Shown here one piece after another: positions 1 through 8,227 of a DNA stretch of 43,060 nucleotides. Numbering within the stretch: the first letter of the stretch is position 1; the number at the start of each line of letters is the position of its first letter. The DNA is from Anaerolineaceae bacterium. GTDB taxonomy: Bacteria; Chloroflexota; Anaerolineae; Anaerolineales; Anaerolineaceae. The notes beneath the pieces were generated by a model. The model ran no database searches. It saw only the letters and a list, made by a program, of their open reading frames with translations, and was not told the origin of the DNA. Location: contig JAFPZX010000192.1 in assembly GCA_017417055.1 (NCBI GenBank), positions 1 to 43,060 of the forward strand, read 5' to 3'. Made by a program: the position numbers and the translations under genes.

Positions 1-831
1 CCAGGTCACCCGTTCGCCGCCTCTGTATCCGATCTCCACTTCCCGGGTTTCCGGATGCCAGACCACCGATTTGTCATCGATCAGCCCGTCTTCGGAAACG
101 TAACCCTCTGGCAGGACGAACTCTCCAAGTTCCTTGTCGTAGACCTTTTCCTCAATCGGAATATCATCGACCCGGATGTAGGGATCAGGCCAGTCAGGCA
201 CCCGCTCTCCCGGCGGGACCGGTTGTTTCGGATAAATATAAGATGGACGATAGGTACAGCCCTCCGGAACAGCGTTCCGGATCTTTTCGGCTTCATAGGC
301 GCCTTCTGCTTCCGCCTTTTGAATTGGAGACTCAAAGGTGGTTCCCTTTTCATAATAACGAAGGTAAAGCGATTGGGAATTCATGCAGCGCTGCACATCA
401 TGGATGCAATCCAGACAAATCTTCCGCATCTGTTCCGGCAGTCTTTCATTTTCCGGTTCTTTTTTGAGAACAAGATCGCAGTGACGCAGCATGTTTTTCT
501 TACGCACGTCGCTGTCCTTTGTCACCTTGTCCATGATTTTATTGGCATATTGTTTGTCTTCATCAGCTGCGCAGTATGTACGGAAAAGTCCCATCGCACA
601 GGCAAAAAGCTCCTTTGAGGATTCCATCCACCGTTTGTTGACCGCCTCAATGGCACGGTCACCGGGCAGAATCAGGAAAAAGGCCTGCTTGTCTTCCAGA
701 TAAATCTTCATCGCGTCCGCAATGTTGTCGTAACAGGTACCGAAGCGGGTGATATGCGCGGATTCTTCGGATTCAGATACTTTCACCTGAATCACGTCGC
801 CGTTGATGTTTTTTTCAACTGTTCCGTTCAT
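1..831 (-). CDS. Hypothetical protein, C-terminal end beyond the window edge
   Basis: I do not recognise this protein. The frame opens with ATG at 831 behind a strong purine-rich ribosome binding site (GGAAGGGAGGG, then TTGAT). It stays open for 277 codons to base 1, so the C-terminus is missing. There is no signal peptide or membrane segment, so a cytoplasmic protein is likely. Residues 1-150 look helical and charged, with cysteines including a C139-x2-C142-x6-C149 group. Residues 198-217 are rich in proline, and the visible end is acidic and rich in beta-branched residues. No nearby gene suggests a function. Several smaller frames on the other strand overlap it but have no ribosome binding sites. 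Confidence 0.75.
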   Translation of the reverse strand, partial: MNGTVEKNINGDVIQVKVSESEESAHITRFGTCYDNIADAMKIYLEDKQAFFLILPGDRAIEAVNKRWMESSKELFACAMGLFRTYCAADEDKQYANKIMDKVTKDSDVRKKNMLRHCDLVLKKEPENERLPEQMRKICLDCIHDVQRCMNSQSLYLRYYEKGTTFESPIQKAEAEGAYEAEKIRNAVPEGCTYRPSYIYPKQPVPPGERVPDWPDPYIRVDDIPIEEKVYDKELGEFVLPEGYVSEDGLIDDKSVVWHPETREVEIGYRGGERVTW

Positions 832-849
832 ATCAACCCTCCCTTCCTT

Positions 850-952
850 TTTAGCTGTTAGCTTCTGTCCATTAGTTGTTAGCTTTTTAAAACTACCGCG
901 AAGCGGTTTCCTTATTCCAGCTAATCGCTAATAGCTAATGGCTAATAGCTAT
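850..952. repeat. Degenerate short-word repeat tract (TTAGC/GCTAATA type)
   Basis: Between the start of the first gene and 952 the DNA consists of imperfect reiterations: TTAGCTGTTAGC, ATTAGTTGTTAGC, then GCTAATCGCTAATAGCTAAT and so on. It cannot code. It is one of several such tracts in the window, each with its own word. Function unknown. Confidence 0.6.
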
Positions 953-1300
953 CTTCTACCTGATAATCAGAGTTTACAATGGAAAATAGAAAAAGTAAAC
1001 GGGCAATGTTGTCCCTTGACTTTTGCTAAAAAATATGGTAGGGATATAGAACAAATAAAGAACAGGGGAACAAAATGAGATATGCCCCGACGGGACGGTT
1101 ACGCAGGAACGGTCCCATAATGAATGAGCTTCGGACGGTAAATAAAGCAAATTCCGAAACAATTGCCTAAAACTCTTCGATACGCCAAAATAAACACGGG
1201 ACGGTTCCGATGTAACCGTCCCTGTTTAGTCAGGCTTTTCTCACTCTCCCATGATTTCCAGATATACGCGGGCAGCGTATATGTCGTCTGAAATCTGACT
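953..1300. other. Non-coding stretch with a GGGACGGTT hairpin
   Basis: No credible gene is seen here; the only long frames lack ribosome binding sites. The stretch holds a perfect 9-bp hairpin, GGGACGGTT (1198-1206), loop 1207-1213, AACCGTCCC (1214-1222). A related but imperfect GGGACGGTT...GGTCCC block lies near 1093-1117. The hairpin lacks a clear T-run, so it may be a repeat element and not a terminator. Confidence 0.5.
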
Positions 1301-1367
1301 TATCATCTAACGTCTATCATCTTACGTCATACGTCATACGTCAATCATCTAATATCTAACGTCTAAA
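1301..1367. repeat. Degenerate short-word repeat tract (TAACGTCTA/TACGTCA type)
   Basis: Imperfect tandem words (ATCTAACGTCTATCATC, TACGTCA three times, ATCTAATATCTAACGTCTAA). The tract runs into the end of the neighbouring minus-strand gene and supplies its last codons (FRR-stop). Nearly the same word recurs at 27385-27413. Confidence 0.6.
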
Positions 1368-1748
1368 TACATCCAGATAAGCGCGGACGGCATTGCGGAC
1401 GCAGTCCTCACAAGGACAGAGAACTTTCCCGGTATTCACGCCCTTCAGCTCATAACAATAAAGCGCACCTGAGCGGCTGCGGAAATTTTCCTGAATCTGA
1501 GCCGCATACCGCGGCGTACCTTTTCCTTCCGTTTTGATACCTGCCGCGATAACCGCACCGGCAAGCGCTCCGCAGGTTCCCTGCCGGTTGCCCATGCCGC
1601 CGCCAAACCCACCGGATGCTTGAATCAAAAGTGGATCCTCGGTCAAAGCCGCCGTCACTGCCTGGCAGCAGTTGCATCCATGGCTCCTCCGGAGTTCAAC
1701 CGCTTTTTCGTCAAGCGGTAAATCTTTCAGCGATTCAAAATCTATCAT
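1356..1748 (-). CDS. C_GCAxxG_C_C family (probable redox) protein
   Basis: Small cytoplasmic protein of the C_GCAxxG_C_C family, whose members are thought to bind metal or Fe-S clusters; the reaction is not established. From the chosen start it has 130 residues. HGCNCCQA lies at about 23-30, a glycine-rich GGFGGGMGNRQGTCGALAGA block at 46-65, and the C-terminal cysteines C111-x-C113-x2-C116 match the family signature. I chose ATG 1748 because it overlaps the vapC stop as TGATG with AAGGTG just upstream, a translational-coupling arrangement. An in-frame ATG at 1766 is possible. The last three codons lie inside a degenerate repeat tract, so the C-terminus may have been replaced. Confidence 0.8.
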   Translation of the reverse strand: MIDFESLKDLPLDEKAVELRRSHGCNCCQAVTAALTEDPLLIQASGGFGGGMGNRQGTCGALAGAVIAAGIKTEGKGTPRYAAQIQENFRSRSGALYCYELKGVNTGKVLCPCEDCVRNAVRAYLDVFRR

Positions 1749-2152
1749 CACACCTTCAATACGCACTTTTCACCATAGCCGACAAGAAGACTGTCATGAG
1801 TAATAAATATCATAGACTCAGCTTTTGCCTGAGCGATCAGAACTCTGTCAAAAGGATCATTATGGGGAGGTTCCCCAAACTTTCTATGCAGTTCATTTAC
1901 TGCTAAAACATGATAATTTTCAATTGACAGAGGAATAAATCCTGCTCGAATACAACCTTCTATAAATTCTTGCCCACTGACTGGCATTTTTTTTGGATTT
2001 TTCTCATGTTTTATCACGACTTCCCAAACAGAAGCGCTGCTGTAAAAAACTTCATTTTCCGGATTATTTAGTATCATCAAAACATGATATGGAAGTTTTT
2101 CCTCATCACTCATTGCCCAGAATAAAATATGAGTATCCAATAAATATTTCAT
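1748..2152 (-). CDS. vapC: VapC-like PIN-domain toxin (type II toxin-antitoxin)
   Basis: 134-residue PIN-domain ribonuclease toxin. Family knowledge: PIN toxins cleave RNA with Mg2+ held by a cluster of acidic residues and are neutralised by the antitoxin encoded just upstream. The acidic set is visible: D6 in LLDTHILFW, E44 in SVWEVVIK, D99/D102 in HNDPFDRVLIAQA and D120 in FITHDSLL. These motifs place it in the COG3744-like branch. It starts 2 nt after its antitoxin gene and ends in a 1-nt overlap with the next gene, so all three are probably co-transcribed. Confidence 0.88.
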   Translation of the reverse strand: MKYLLDTHILFWAMSDEEKLPYHVLMILNNPENEVFYSSASVWEVVIKHEKNPKKMPVSGQEFIEGCIRAGFIPLSIENYHVLAVNELHRKFGEPPHNDPFDRVLIAQAKAESMIFITHDSLLVGYGEKCVLKV

Positions 2153-2154
2153 AT

Positions 2155-2397
2155 TTACTCACAGGAAAATAACGAGGTTATTTCATCGTTTATATCGTCA
2201 AAATGCTCATCAAAATCCGATGGGAGATTGAAATTTGATTTTCCTGTTCTCCTGAATTTTCCATCTGGTTGGCTTGGCTTTATATTATCATTCGGCTTTA
2301 CACTATAGCTCATCATACGTAAAAAATCTACTGCTGCCTGCTGATTTTTACGCGGCATTCGTTCCAATAGTTCAGTAGCTTCTTCTATCAGTGTCAT
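2155..2397 (-). CDS. VapB-like antitoxin (DUF2281-type)
   Basis: 80-residue antitoxin partner of the PIN toxin that follows 2 nt downstream. The N-terminal helix (IEEATELLERMPRKNQQAAV) and the C-terminal LPSDFDEHFDDIND segment resemble DUF2281 antitoxins, where the acidic tail binds the toxin. It starts at ATG 2397 behind a very strong GGAGGAGG site, in line with the need for more antitoxin than toxin. Assignment rests on this resemblance and on position; no classical DNA-binding motif is obvious. Confidence 0.75.
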   Translation of the reverse strand: MTLIEEATELLERMPRKNQQAAVDFLRMMSYSVKPNDNIKPSQPDGKFRRTGKSNFNLPSDFDEHFDDINDEITSLFSCE

Positions 2398-2721
2398 TAT
2401 TCCATCCTCCTCCCATTATTTTTCTGCGATTCTATCACTATATATTTCATCATCTGCATAAAAAAGGGCCGAACAACTTATGAATCCACATTTACCATTA
2501 TAACATTCAAAACCAATTCGTAACTGTTCAGAATGAAGCACACGGGGGCGCAGCTCCGGCTCCGAATTCAATGGGCGAAGCCCGTTCCTTACGGAGCCGG
2601 GTCTTTCGCAGTTAACTTGTTGTCGCAAAGCCAACACAAGTGACTGTCCTCTGTGATGCACTGCTGAGTCCTGAATAGATACATCAATTCATAAATATCC
2701 GGCCTTGCTGCCGACAGGTGT
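2398..2721. other. Non-coding gap with nested hairpins
   Basis: No credible gene. A two-layer inverted repeat is present: outer arms CCGGCTCCG (2556-2564) and CGGAGCCGG (2592-2600) enclose an inner ATGGGC-GAA-GCCCGT hairpin (2571-2585). Next to it, ACTTGTTG...CAACACAAGT at 2614-2641 followed by GACTGTCC and TGATGCACTGCTGAGTCC looks like a diverged copy of dispersed repeat R2 in minus orientation. Confidence 0.45.
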
Positions 2722-3837
2722 TCATTGTTTTGATTCTTTTACAACCTTTTTCCATTCTTTAATAATGGAGCAGTCATCGAAGTAATTGATCCGCATCGCC
2801 GAACGGACACGGGCAAGCGTGGCATTGGTCTTTTCCACAGCTTTGGCGGTGCCGGTCTGCAGAATGTCATAGACAGAATCAATATCCGCTTCCCATTTCG
2901 CACGTTCCGCGCGGATCGGGCTCAGCGTTTCTTCCAAAACATTGATGAGGAACTTCTTGCACACGCCGTCACCCAAACCGCCGCGCTTGTAATGTTCCTT
3001 CATCTCATCCAGATTGGCATATTCCGGAGCAAATTCCGCGAAATGTTCATCCGTGCAGAGCGCATCCAGATAGGTAAAGACCACATTTCCCTCAATATGC
3101 CCCTGATCTTCTATGCGCAAGTGAAGCGGATCCGTGAACATCTTGCCGTTTACCTGTTTTTTAATGGTCTTCGGGTCATCAGAAAGATAAATACAGTTGC
3201 CGAGCGACTTGCTCATTTTTGCCTTCCCGTCTACACCGGGCAGCCGGCGCTGGGTCTCATTTTCCGGGATCATGGCTTTCGGCAGCACGAGAGTTTCCCC
3301 ATAGATCTTATTGAATTTTTCAACGATCTCGCGGGTCTGTTCAATCATCGGCAGCTGGTCTTCCCCAACAGGGACAACCGTCGCGTCAAAGGCAGTGATA
3401 TCCGCGGCCTGGGAAACCGGATAGGTGAAAAATCCGGCCGGAAGTCCTTCATCCGCAAATCCGCGCATCTGAATTTCCGCCTTCACTGTTGGATTGCGGG
3501 ACAGTCGGGCAGTCGTGACCAGATTCATATAATAAAAGGTCAGCGCATGCAGCGCAGGCAGAGCAGACTGGATACAAATCGTCGTTTTGTTCGGATCAAG
3601 TCCGACAGAGAGATAATCCAGCGCGACCTGAATGATGTTGTCGCGGATCTTCCCGGGATTGTCCACATTATCAGTCAGTGCCTGATCGTCCGCGATCAGG
3701 ATATTGATTTCATCAAATTTACCGGAGTTCTGAAGCTCCACGCGCCGGCGCAGCGATCCAACGTAATGTCCCAGGTGCAGCCGCCCCGTCGGACGGTCAC
3801 CGGTGAGGATGATCTGTTTTTGAGTCTTTTCTTCCAT
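2722..3837 (-). CDS. trpS: Tryptophanyl-tRNA synthetase
   Basis: Class Ic aminoacyl-tRNA synthetase that charges tRNA-Trp in the cytoplasm. The HIGH motif reads HLGH (residues 21-24, in PTGRLHLGHYVGSL) and the KMSKS loop is AKMSKSLGN (KMSKS at 207-211). At 371 residues it is somewhat longer than the ~330-residue E. coli enzyme and looks like the variant with RPTGxLHLGHYVGSL common in Gram-positive bacteria. I chose ATG 3837 because AAAGGA lies 9 nt upstream. An upstream in-frame TTG at 3855 would place that ribosome binding site inside the gene. It stands alone, separated from its neighbours by repeat-containing gaps. Confidence 0.95.
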   Translation of the reverse strand: MEEKTQKQIILTGDRPTGRLHLGHYVGSLRRRVELQNSGKFDEINILIADDQALTDNVDNPGKIRDNIIQVALDYLSVGLDPNKTTICIQSALPALHALTFYYMNLVTTARLSRNPTVKAEIQMRGFADEGLPAGFFTYPVSQAADITAFDATVVPVGEDQLPMIEQTREIVEKFNKIYGETLVLPKAMIPENETQRRLPGVDGKAKMSKSLGNCIYLSDDPKTIKKQVNGKMFTDPLHLRIEDQGHIEGNVVFTYLDALCTDEHFAEFAPEYANLDEMKEHYKRGGLGDGVCKKFLINVLEETLSPIRAERAKWEADIDSVYDILQTGTAKAVEKTNATLARVRSAMRINYFDDCSIIKEWKKVVKESKQ

Positions 3838-3880
3838 TTCGCTAATTCCTTTCAATACCCCGTTGTAACTGTTTATTAAC

Positions 3881-3906
3881 GAGACAAAGTGACCTGCTTT
3901 GACTCA
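3881..3906 (+). repeat. Dispersed repeat R1, shortened copy
   Basis: GAGACAAAGTGACCTGCTTT followed by GACTCA matches the left half of the full R1 copy at 8023-8085 with a short internal deletion. Confidence 0.55.
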
Positions 3907-3943
3907 TTCTGAATCGTTACATCCCGTTTATTATAATCACTCC

Positions 3944-5173
3944 TTAAAACATTTGTTCATTTTTCATAAATTCAATAAGATTTGTGTGAATAATACCGCT
4001 GCGTTTTTGCAGAAGATAATCTGTTGTAAGCAAATATTTTTTATAGTTATCCCGGATCGCTTCAAGAGAGCGGTATTCACGCTCTTCTGTCTCCCGGCTT
4101 GCAGCGATGGTATAAGATACCTGAACATAGGAATAATCCATATCCGGTGCCCGCAGGATAAAATCACATTCCAACTGCCCGATTCTGCCAACACTCACAG
4201 AATAATCCAGGCTTTTTGCATAAAAATATACAATATTTTCCAGCGTTGGACCGTAATTTACGCGATTATCTGTATTTTGAGAGAAGTAAAAGCTAAGATC
4301 AGAGATATAGTACTTTTTATCACCCGACAGCGATTTTTTTGATTTCATATCGAAGCGTTTACATTCATAAAGAATTTTTGCATCAACAAGTGCCTGTATA
4401 TATCTCATCACCGTCACACGACTGATCACAAGACCGTTTTTCGTCAATGCTTCATGGAGCTTTTTTATATTAATTGTCGCTCCGAAATTATTGATAATAA
4501 ATTGTTGAACGGTTTCAAAAGCTGCTTTATCTCTGATTTTTACCCGTTTGCGGATATCTTTTTCAAATATTTCCCGAATCACACTGTCAACATAGGTTCG
4601 CTTAGCCGCCAGATCGTCTATATGGATCGTCCGCGGAAAACCACCTTCCAGAATGTAATTTGTCAACTCAATCAGTGAATTATTATCGATCTTTTTCCCA
4701 TAAAAGGCTTTCATCTGTTCATATTCATCAAATCCAAGGGGAAACACCTCAAATTCCAGATAACGACCGGTGAGTTTAGTAACCAATTCACCGCTGAGAA
4801 GGTAGGAATTTGAACCCGTTATAAAAATCGAATATCCGCCTTCAGTCCGAAAACCATTAATGACTTCCTCAAAGGCCTGAACATTCTGTATTTCATCGAT
4901 AAATAAATAGTTAACGCCATCAAATTTTTTATGACTTTCTATCACTTTTTCCAGCTGATCAGCTGTTTTTATCTTTCTGTATTCTCTAAGATCAAGGTCA
5001 ATGAAAATAATTTGTTCTTCAGAAACGCCGTTTTGTCTGAGTTCCCGGGCAATCATCTGCATAATACTGGATTTTCCACAGCGTCTCACACCGGTTATGA
5101 CTTTGATCAGGTCATCATCATGATAAAAAGGCCTGATTTTTTTTAAATATTTTTCCCGCGGAAACAGATCCAT
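3944..5173 (-). CDS. AAA ATPase with C-terminal DUF4143 (AAA_14 family)
   Basis: About 409-residue ATPase of the AAA_14/DUF4143 group, which is widespread and often in accessory DNA; its substrate is unknown. Walker A is visible as GVRRCGKSS near residue 30 and Walker B as YLFIDEIQN near residue 95. The C-terminal half carries a winged-helix-like region and a restriction-endonuclease-like domain (GQLECDFILR), typical of DUF4143. ATG 5173 is preferred: CAGGAG lies 8 nt upstream, whereas the frame also extends to a TTG at 5212 without a good site. A 10-bp inverted repeat upstream (5246-5292) could be an operator. Confidence 0.85.
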   Translation of the reverse strand: MDLFPREKYLKKIRPFYHDDDLIKVITGVRRCGKSSIMQMIARELRQNGVSEEQIIFIDLDLREYRKIKTADQLEKVIESHKKFDGVNYLFIDEIQNVQAFEEVINGFRTEGGYSIFITGSNSYLLSGELVTKLTGRYLEFEVFPLGFDEYEQMKAFYGKKIDNNSLIELTNYILEGGFPRTIHIDDLAAKRTYVDSVIREIFEKDIRKRVKIRDKAAFETVQQFIINNFGATINIKKLHEALTKNGLVISRVTVMRYIQALVDAKILYECKRFDMKSKKSLSGDKKYYISDLSFYFSQNTDNRVNYGPTLENIVYFYAKSLDYSVSVGRIGQLECDFILRAPDMDYSYVQVSYTIAASRETEEREYRSLEAIRDNYKKYLLTTDYLLQKRSGIIHTNLIEFMKNEQMF

Positions 5174-5245
5174 GATAAAAACTCCTGCATGTACTTCATT
5201 CTGAACAGACAATCCTATTGTATCTTATTAAACAGAAATATACAT

Positions 5246-5292
5246 GTTAACGTTACATTTTTTTGAAAAATCAAATTAAATATAACGTTAAC
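5246..5292. promoter_or_regulatory. Inverted repeat GTTAACGTTA / TAACGTTAAC upstream of the AAA ATPase
   Basis: Perfect 10-bp arms at 5246-5255 and 5283-5292 in an AT-rich 27-nt spacing, 73 nt upstream of the ATPase start. Each arm contains the palindrome GTTAAC. It could be an operator or the end of the RibD-C operon transcript. Confidence 0.4.
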
Positions 5293-5313
5293 TCACATTT
5301 TCTTTAAGATTAA

Positions 5314-6003
5314 TCAGGATAAAACGCGGTATTTCAGACGCAGATAAGAATCGTCAAGAACAGTACAATCGATCAAATGAAGAATGCCTAAACCGGACAG
5401 TTCTTCTTCCGACATCAGTGAAGGTCCGTCGATCAGCGTCGGGGTGTCTTTTCCACCGGCCAGCACCGGGGCGACGACAATATCAATATAATCCAGCAGC
5501 TTTTCTCTCAGAAACAGCCCGTTGACGGTTCCGCCGGACTGGACCGTCAGCCGTTCGCAGCCAAAATCTTTTCTTAAAGAAATCAAAGCATTTCTTAAAG
5601 AAAACTCCTTCTGAAAGAGAATATGCAGATTTGGTTCCATCACGCGGAAAGCAGGATGGGCGGCATTGCTTGTGATCAAAACAAACTGTTTTGATTTTGT
5701 ACAGAACCAGCGTACACCGTTTTCATTCAGATGGTGATTGTCAAGCAGGACAAAGGATACGGGCGTTTTTTCGGGAAACGGTTTTTCGTTCACGCCCATC
5801 TTTGCCTGGACTCGTCCGGTATTGAAAGACCAGAGGTCCGTGGTCTGTTCGATCTCGTAATACTGATGCAGTCCTTCCCGCAAACCGGGAATCTTCGGAT
5901 AATCCTTATCCACATCCAGCGAATCGGAAGCTCCGGTGCTGATCTTCCCGTCAACAGACATGAGCATAAATAAAGTGGTTACAGGTCTTTCAAGCTGCGT
6001 CAT
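5314..6003 (-). CDS. RibD C-terminal-domain (dihydrofolate reductase-like) reductase
   Basis: 229-residue NAD(P)H-dependent reductase of the RibD_C superfamily. The N-terminus TTLFMLMSVDGKIS is the family substrate/cofactor strand. LTVQSGGTVNGLFL and the later VAPVLAGGKDTPTL form the nucleotide-binding and C-terminal signatures. There is no deaminase domain and no riboflavin operon nearby, so the true substrate is unknown; it could act on a pyrimidine-like compound. Its start overlaps the stop of the GNAT gene by four bases (ATGA), so the two are translationally coupled. Confidence 0.82.
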   Translation of the reverse strand: MTQLERPVTTLFMLMSVDGKISTGASDSLDVDKDYPKIPGLREGLHQYYEIEQTTDLWSFNTGRVQAKMGVNEKPFPEKTPVSFVLLDNHHLNENGVRWFCTKSKQFVLITSNAAHPAFRVMEPNLHILFQKEFSLRNALISLRKDFGCERLTVQSGGTVNGLFLREKLLDYIDIVVAPVLAGGKDTPTLIDGPSLMSEEELSGLGILHLIDCTVLDDSYLRLKYRVLS

Positions 6004-6542
6004 TTTTTAAGATTCCTTTTGGATAAATCGATCCAGTAACGTTCCAGATAGACATCCCGGTCAGGTTCATGCACCGTTGATTCGTACACACCGCCGTTAT
6101 GCAGAATCACCCGTCGGCTTCCTTCATTTTCCTGACGGCATGTGATCAAAACCCGCGGAACGTCAAGCTTCGCACATTCGGGCAGCACCATCCGCAGCAT
6201 TTCTGTCGCATACCCTTTTCGCCGCTCACCGGGCCGAACCGAATAACCGATATGGCCGCCGAATTTTTCAAGATATTCATTCAGATAATGCCGTATCTGA
6301 ATCATCCCGACCAGTTTTTGATCTTCTTCACGGATACTCAAAAACTGCGTCATGGGAACAAATCCTTCCGGCGCGGTCTCCTCTTTTTTCAGAGCTTCCA
6401 CCTCAGCCAGCCAATCCCGCGGATCTTCATATTTTCGCAGTGATCCGCAGCCATCCATACTTCCGCCCTGCCGCAAAAATTCTTCCCGATAAGCTTTTAT
6501 TTCTTCACTAAATACAACTGATGGTTCTAATAATCGAAGCAT
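6000..6542 (-). CDS. GNAT family N-acetyltransferase
   Basis: 180-residue acetyl-CoA-dependent acetyltransferase. The acetyl-CoA-binding motif A is clear: GYSVRPGERRKGYATEML near residue 98, followed by a VLITCRQENEGSRRVILHNG segment typical of GNAT motif B. The substrate cannot be told from sequence. It starts at ATG 6542 behind AAGGA and overlaps the downstream RibD-C reductase by 4 nt, forming a two-gene operon. Confidence 0.88.
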   Translation of the reverse strand: MLRLLEPSVVFSEEIKAYREEFLRQGGSMDGCGSLRKYEDPRDWLAEVEALKKEETAPEGFVPMTQFLSIREEDQKLVGMIQIRHYLNEYLEKFGGHIGYSVRPGERRKGYATEMLRMVLPECAKLDVPRVLITCRQENEGSRRVILHNGGVYESTVHEPDRDVYLERYWIDLSKRNLKK

Positions 6543-6561
6543 TTTTTATTCCTTAATTGGC

Positions 6562-7182
6562 TTATTTTTCGTTCATCTTCTCTTTTCGGTACGGATTATC
6601 CGCTGTGGCATTGAACCCGTCCAGCAGGTAGTCCGCCGGAATGTACTGTGTATAATCCAGGTCCATCATGTAATTGCAGAAAATCTGCTCCGCGTAAACG
6701 ATCCGGTTTTCTCCGAGTCCCAGCGCGTAAACAAAGCCCTGATAAGGATCCGCGTTGATCGCCAGCAGCTCATGGGTCTTTTCTTCCGTCACACTGTAGT
6801 TCCCGATGTATTCCGTAGAAGGATAAGCCCGCAGCCGTTCGACTTCCGCCTCATAAGCCTCCGGAGTATATTCAACAGTCAGATATCCCAGATATTGGGC
6901 GTCCCAGGGGTTGAAATATACCATCTTGTAATCCAGCACCTTCATGGAATCGGTAATCTTCCGCGGCCAGATGCTTTCATCCATGTTCCATTTGCTCCAT
7001 TTATTCTTGCCGTCTTTGTCCGCACCGGCAAGATAGTTTTCGTACGAGGCTATATCATCATAGACTTCTATTTTTGCGTTCATGGAGCTGATAACCATAA
7101 TGATGATCGGGAGAAATTGCACAATAAGTCCCACCGCACCGATTCCGAGCGCAATCAATGTAATTTTCAACCATTTTGGCAT
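6562..7182 (-). CDS. Membrane-anchored protein of unknown function
   Basis: 206 residues. Residues 6-33 form one strongly hydrophobic segment (ITLIALGIGAVGLIVQFL then PIIIMVI), which would anchor the protein with the ~170-residue rest outside the cytoplasm. The outer part is rich in Tyr and Trp and acidic residues and has no recognised motif. The start at 7182 follows AAGGAGG. It lies 19 nt upstream of the GNAT gene and may share its transcript. Confidence 0.72.
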   Translation of the reverse strand: MPKWLKITLIALGIGAVGLIVQFLPIIIMVISSMNAKIEVYDDIASYENYLAGADKDGKNKWSKWNMDESIWPRKITDSMKVLDYKMVYFNPWDAQYLGYLTVEYTPEAYEAEVERLRAYPSTEYIGNYSVTEEKTHELLAINADPYQGFVYALGLGENRIVYAEQIFCNYMMDLDYTQYIPADYLLDGFNATADNPYRKEKMNEK

Positions 7183-7288
7183 GTTGCTGACCTCCTTACC
7201 TGATTCTAAAGGATGTACTGATTATTTGGAGTTCGGGGAGGATTTTGCGCGAAGCGCAGAATTGTCCTCCCGCTTTCTCTGGAATTCA

Positions 7289-7975
7289 TCAGCGTTTCCT
7301 TAATTCTTTAAGATACGCCTTTTGTTCGTCGGTGATCCGATAACTTTCTACAGCTTTTTGAATGGTTTTGTTATGAGTCCACTTGTCCAGCCGCTCCTTT
7401 TCGAGATAAGGCAGCGCGGCTTCATACTGCTTCGCAAGCGCGGTGGCGAAGTACCAGGCGGTCATCATGTTGATATAATACGCATCCGAACGGATGGAAG
7501 CGGCCATCTCAAGGTAAGCCGGATCGAAATTCTCATCCAAAAAGTGCTGCATCAGCATCCCAAGTGCGAAACGGACCGTATAGGTATGGTCTGAGATCAG
7601 CCATACTTTGATTTGCTCAAGCAGTTCCGGTCGATGTTTTTTGAAAACCTTCGGAGACATCTGGTCACAGGTTGCCCAGTTGTCCACGTATGGCAGAAAG
7701 CGGTTCACTTCAGCCATACCTTTTGGAAAATCCTTTATATCGGAAACAAGAAACGCATGCAGCTGGTTTTCATCAAAATACCGGTGCGGCAAATCGTTCA
7801 GAAATTCCGAAATACGCTCATCTTTTCCCAATTGTTTTGCCAGTTTGCGCAGTTCCGGGGTCCGCACGCCGATCACATTTTCCGGGGGAACTGTCGGAAT
7901 CAGCTTGTACTGAAAGTCCCGATAGCGCTCGTCTTGAAGTCCAAACAGCATTTTTTGTATTTCATCTCTGAACAT
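7289..7975 (-). CDS. DNA alkylation repair protein (AlkD/AlkC-like HEAT-repeat glycosylase)
   Basis: 228-residue protein of the DNA alkylation repair family, which removes N-alkylated purines from DNA using a HEAT-like helical fold. Family features are visible: NVIGVRTPELRKLAKQL near residue 34, the helix pair FLPYVDNWATCDQMSPKVF, then IKVWLISDHTYTVRFALGML and the YYINMMTAWYFATALAK motif. The length is usual for the family. The start at 7975 has GGGAG upstream. It stands alone between the minus-strand block and an R1 repeat. Confidence 0.88.
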   Translation of the reverse strand: MFRDEIQKMLFGLQDERYRDFQYKLIPTVPPENVIGVRTPELRKLAKQLGKDERISEFLNDLPHRYFDENQLHAFLVSDIKDFPKGMAEVNRFLPYVDNWATCDQMSPKVFKKHRPELLEQIKVWLISDHTYTVRFALGMLMQHFLDENFDPAYLEMAASIRSDAYYINMMTAWYFATALAKQYEAALPYLEKERLDKWTHNKTIQKAVESYRITDEQKAYLKELRKR

Positions 7976-8022
7976 CGTGTTATTCTCCCGCTACAGCTAA
8001 TAAGACACTGACTAATTTACCT

Positions 8023-8085
8023 GAGTCAAAGTGACCGGTTTTCGTTGACTCAAACTTGAGTCAACAGAACAGGCTGCATTGATTC
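8023..8085 (+). repeat. Dispersed repeat R1, full copy with perfect palindrome
   Basis: About 63 bp beginning GAGTCAAAGTGACCGG and ending AGGCTGCATTGATTC. It contains a 10-bp perfect dyad GTTGACTCAA-AC-TTGAGTCAAC (8044-8065). Related copies are at 3881-3906 (same strand), 15759-15860 and 39068-39129 (opposite strand). All are intergenic or at gene ends. Confidence 0.65.
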
Positions 8086-8227
8086 TTTTCATGCATTGTA
8101 GGTATTAATCAAGGATACCATTAATCAGATTCATTTTCAAGAGTCAAATCTATTGGAAAGAATGTTTATTATGAACAAGATCCCATTTATTGATGATAAA
8201 ATATAAGCAAGAAAAGGAAATACAAAT

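Noticed and set aside
974-1162. 62-codon minus-strand frame
   Set aside because: Serine/phenylalanine-rich, no ribosome binding site, lies in a repeat-rich gap.
2416-2661. 81-codon minus-strand frame
   Set aside because: It runs through hairpins and a diverged R2 repeat, with no ribosome binding site or family resemblance.
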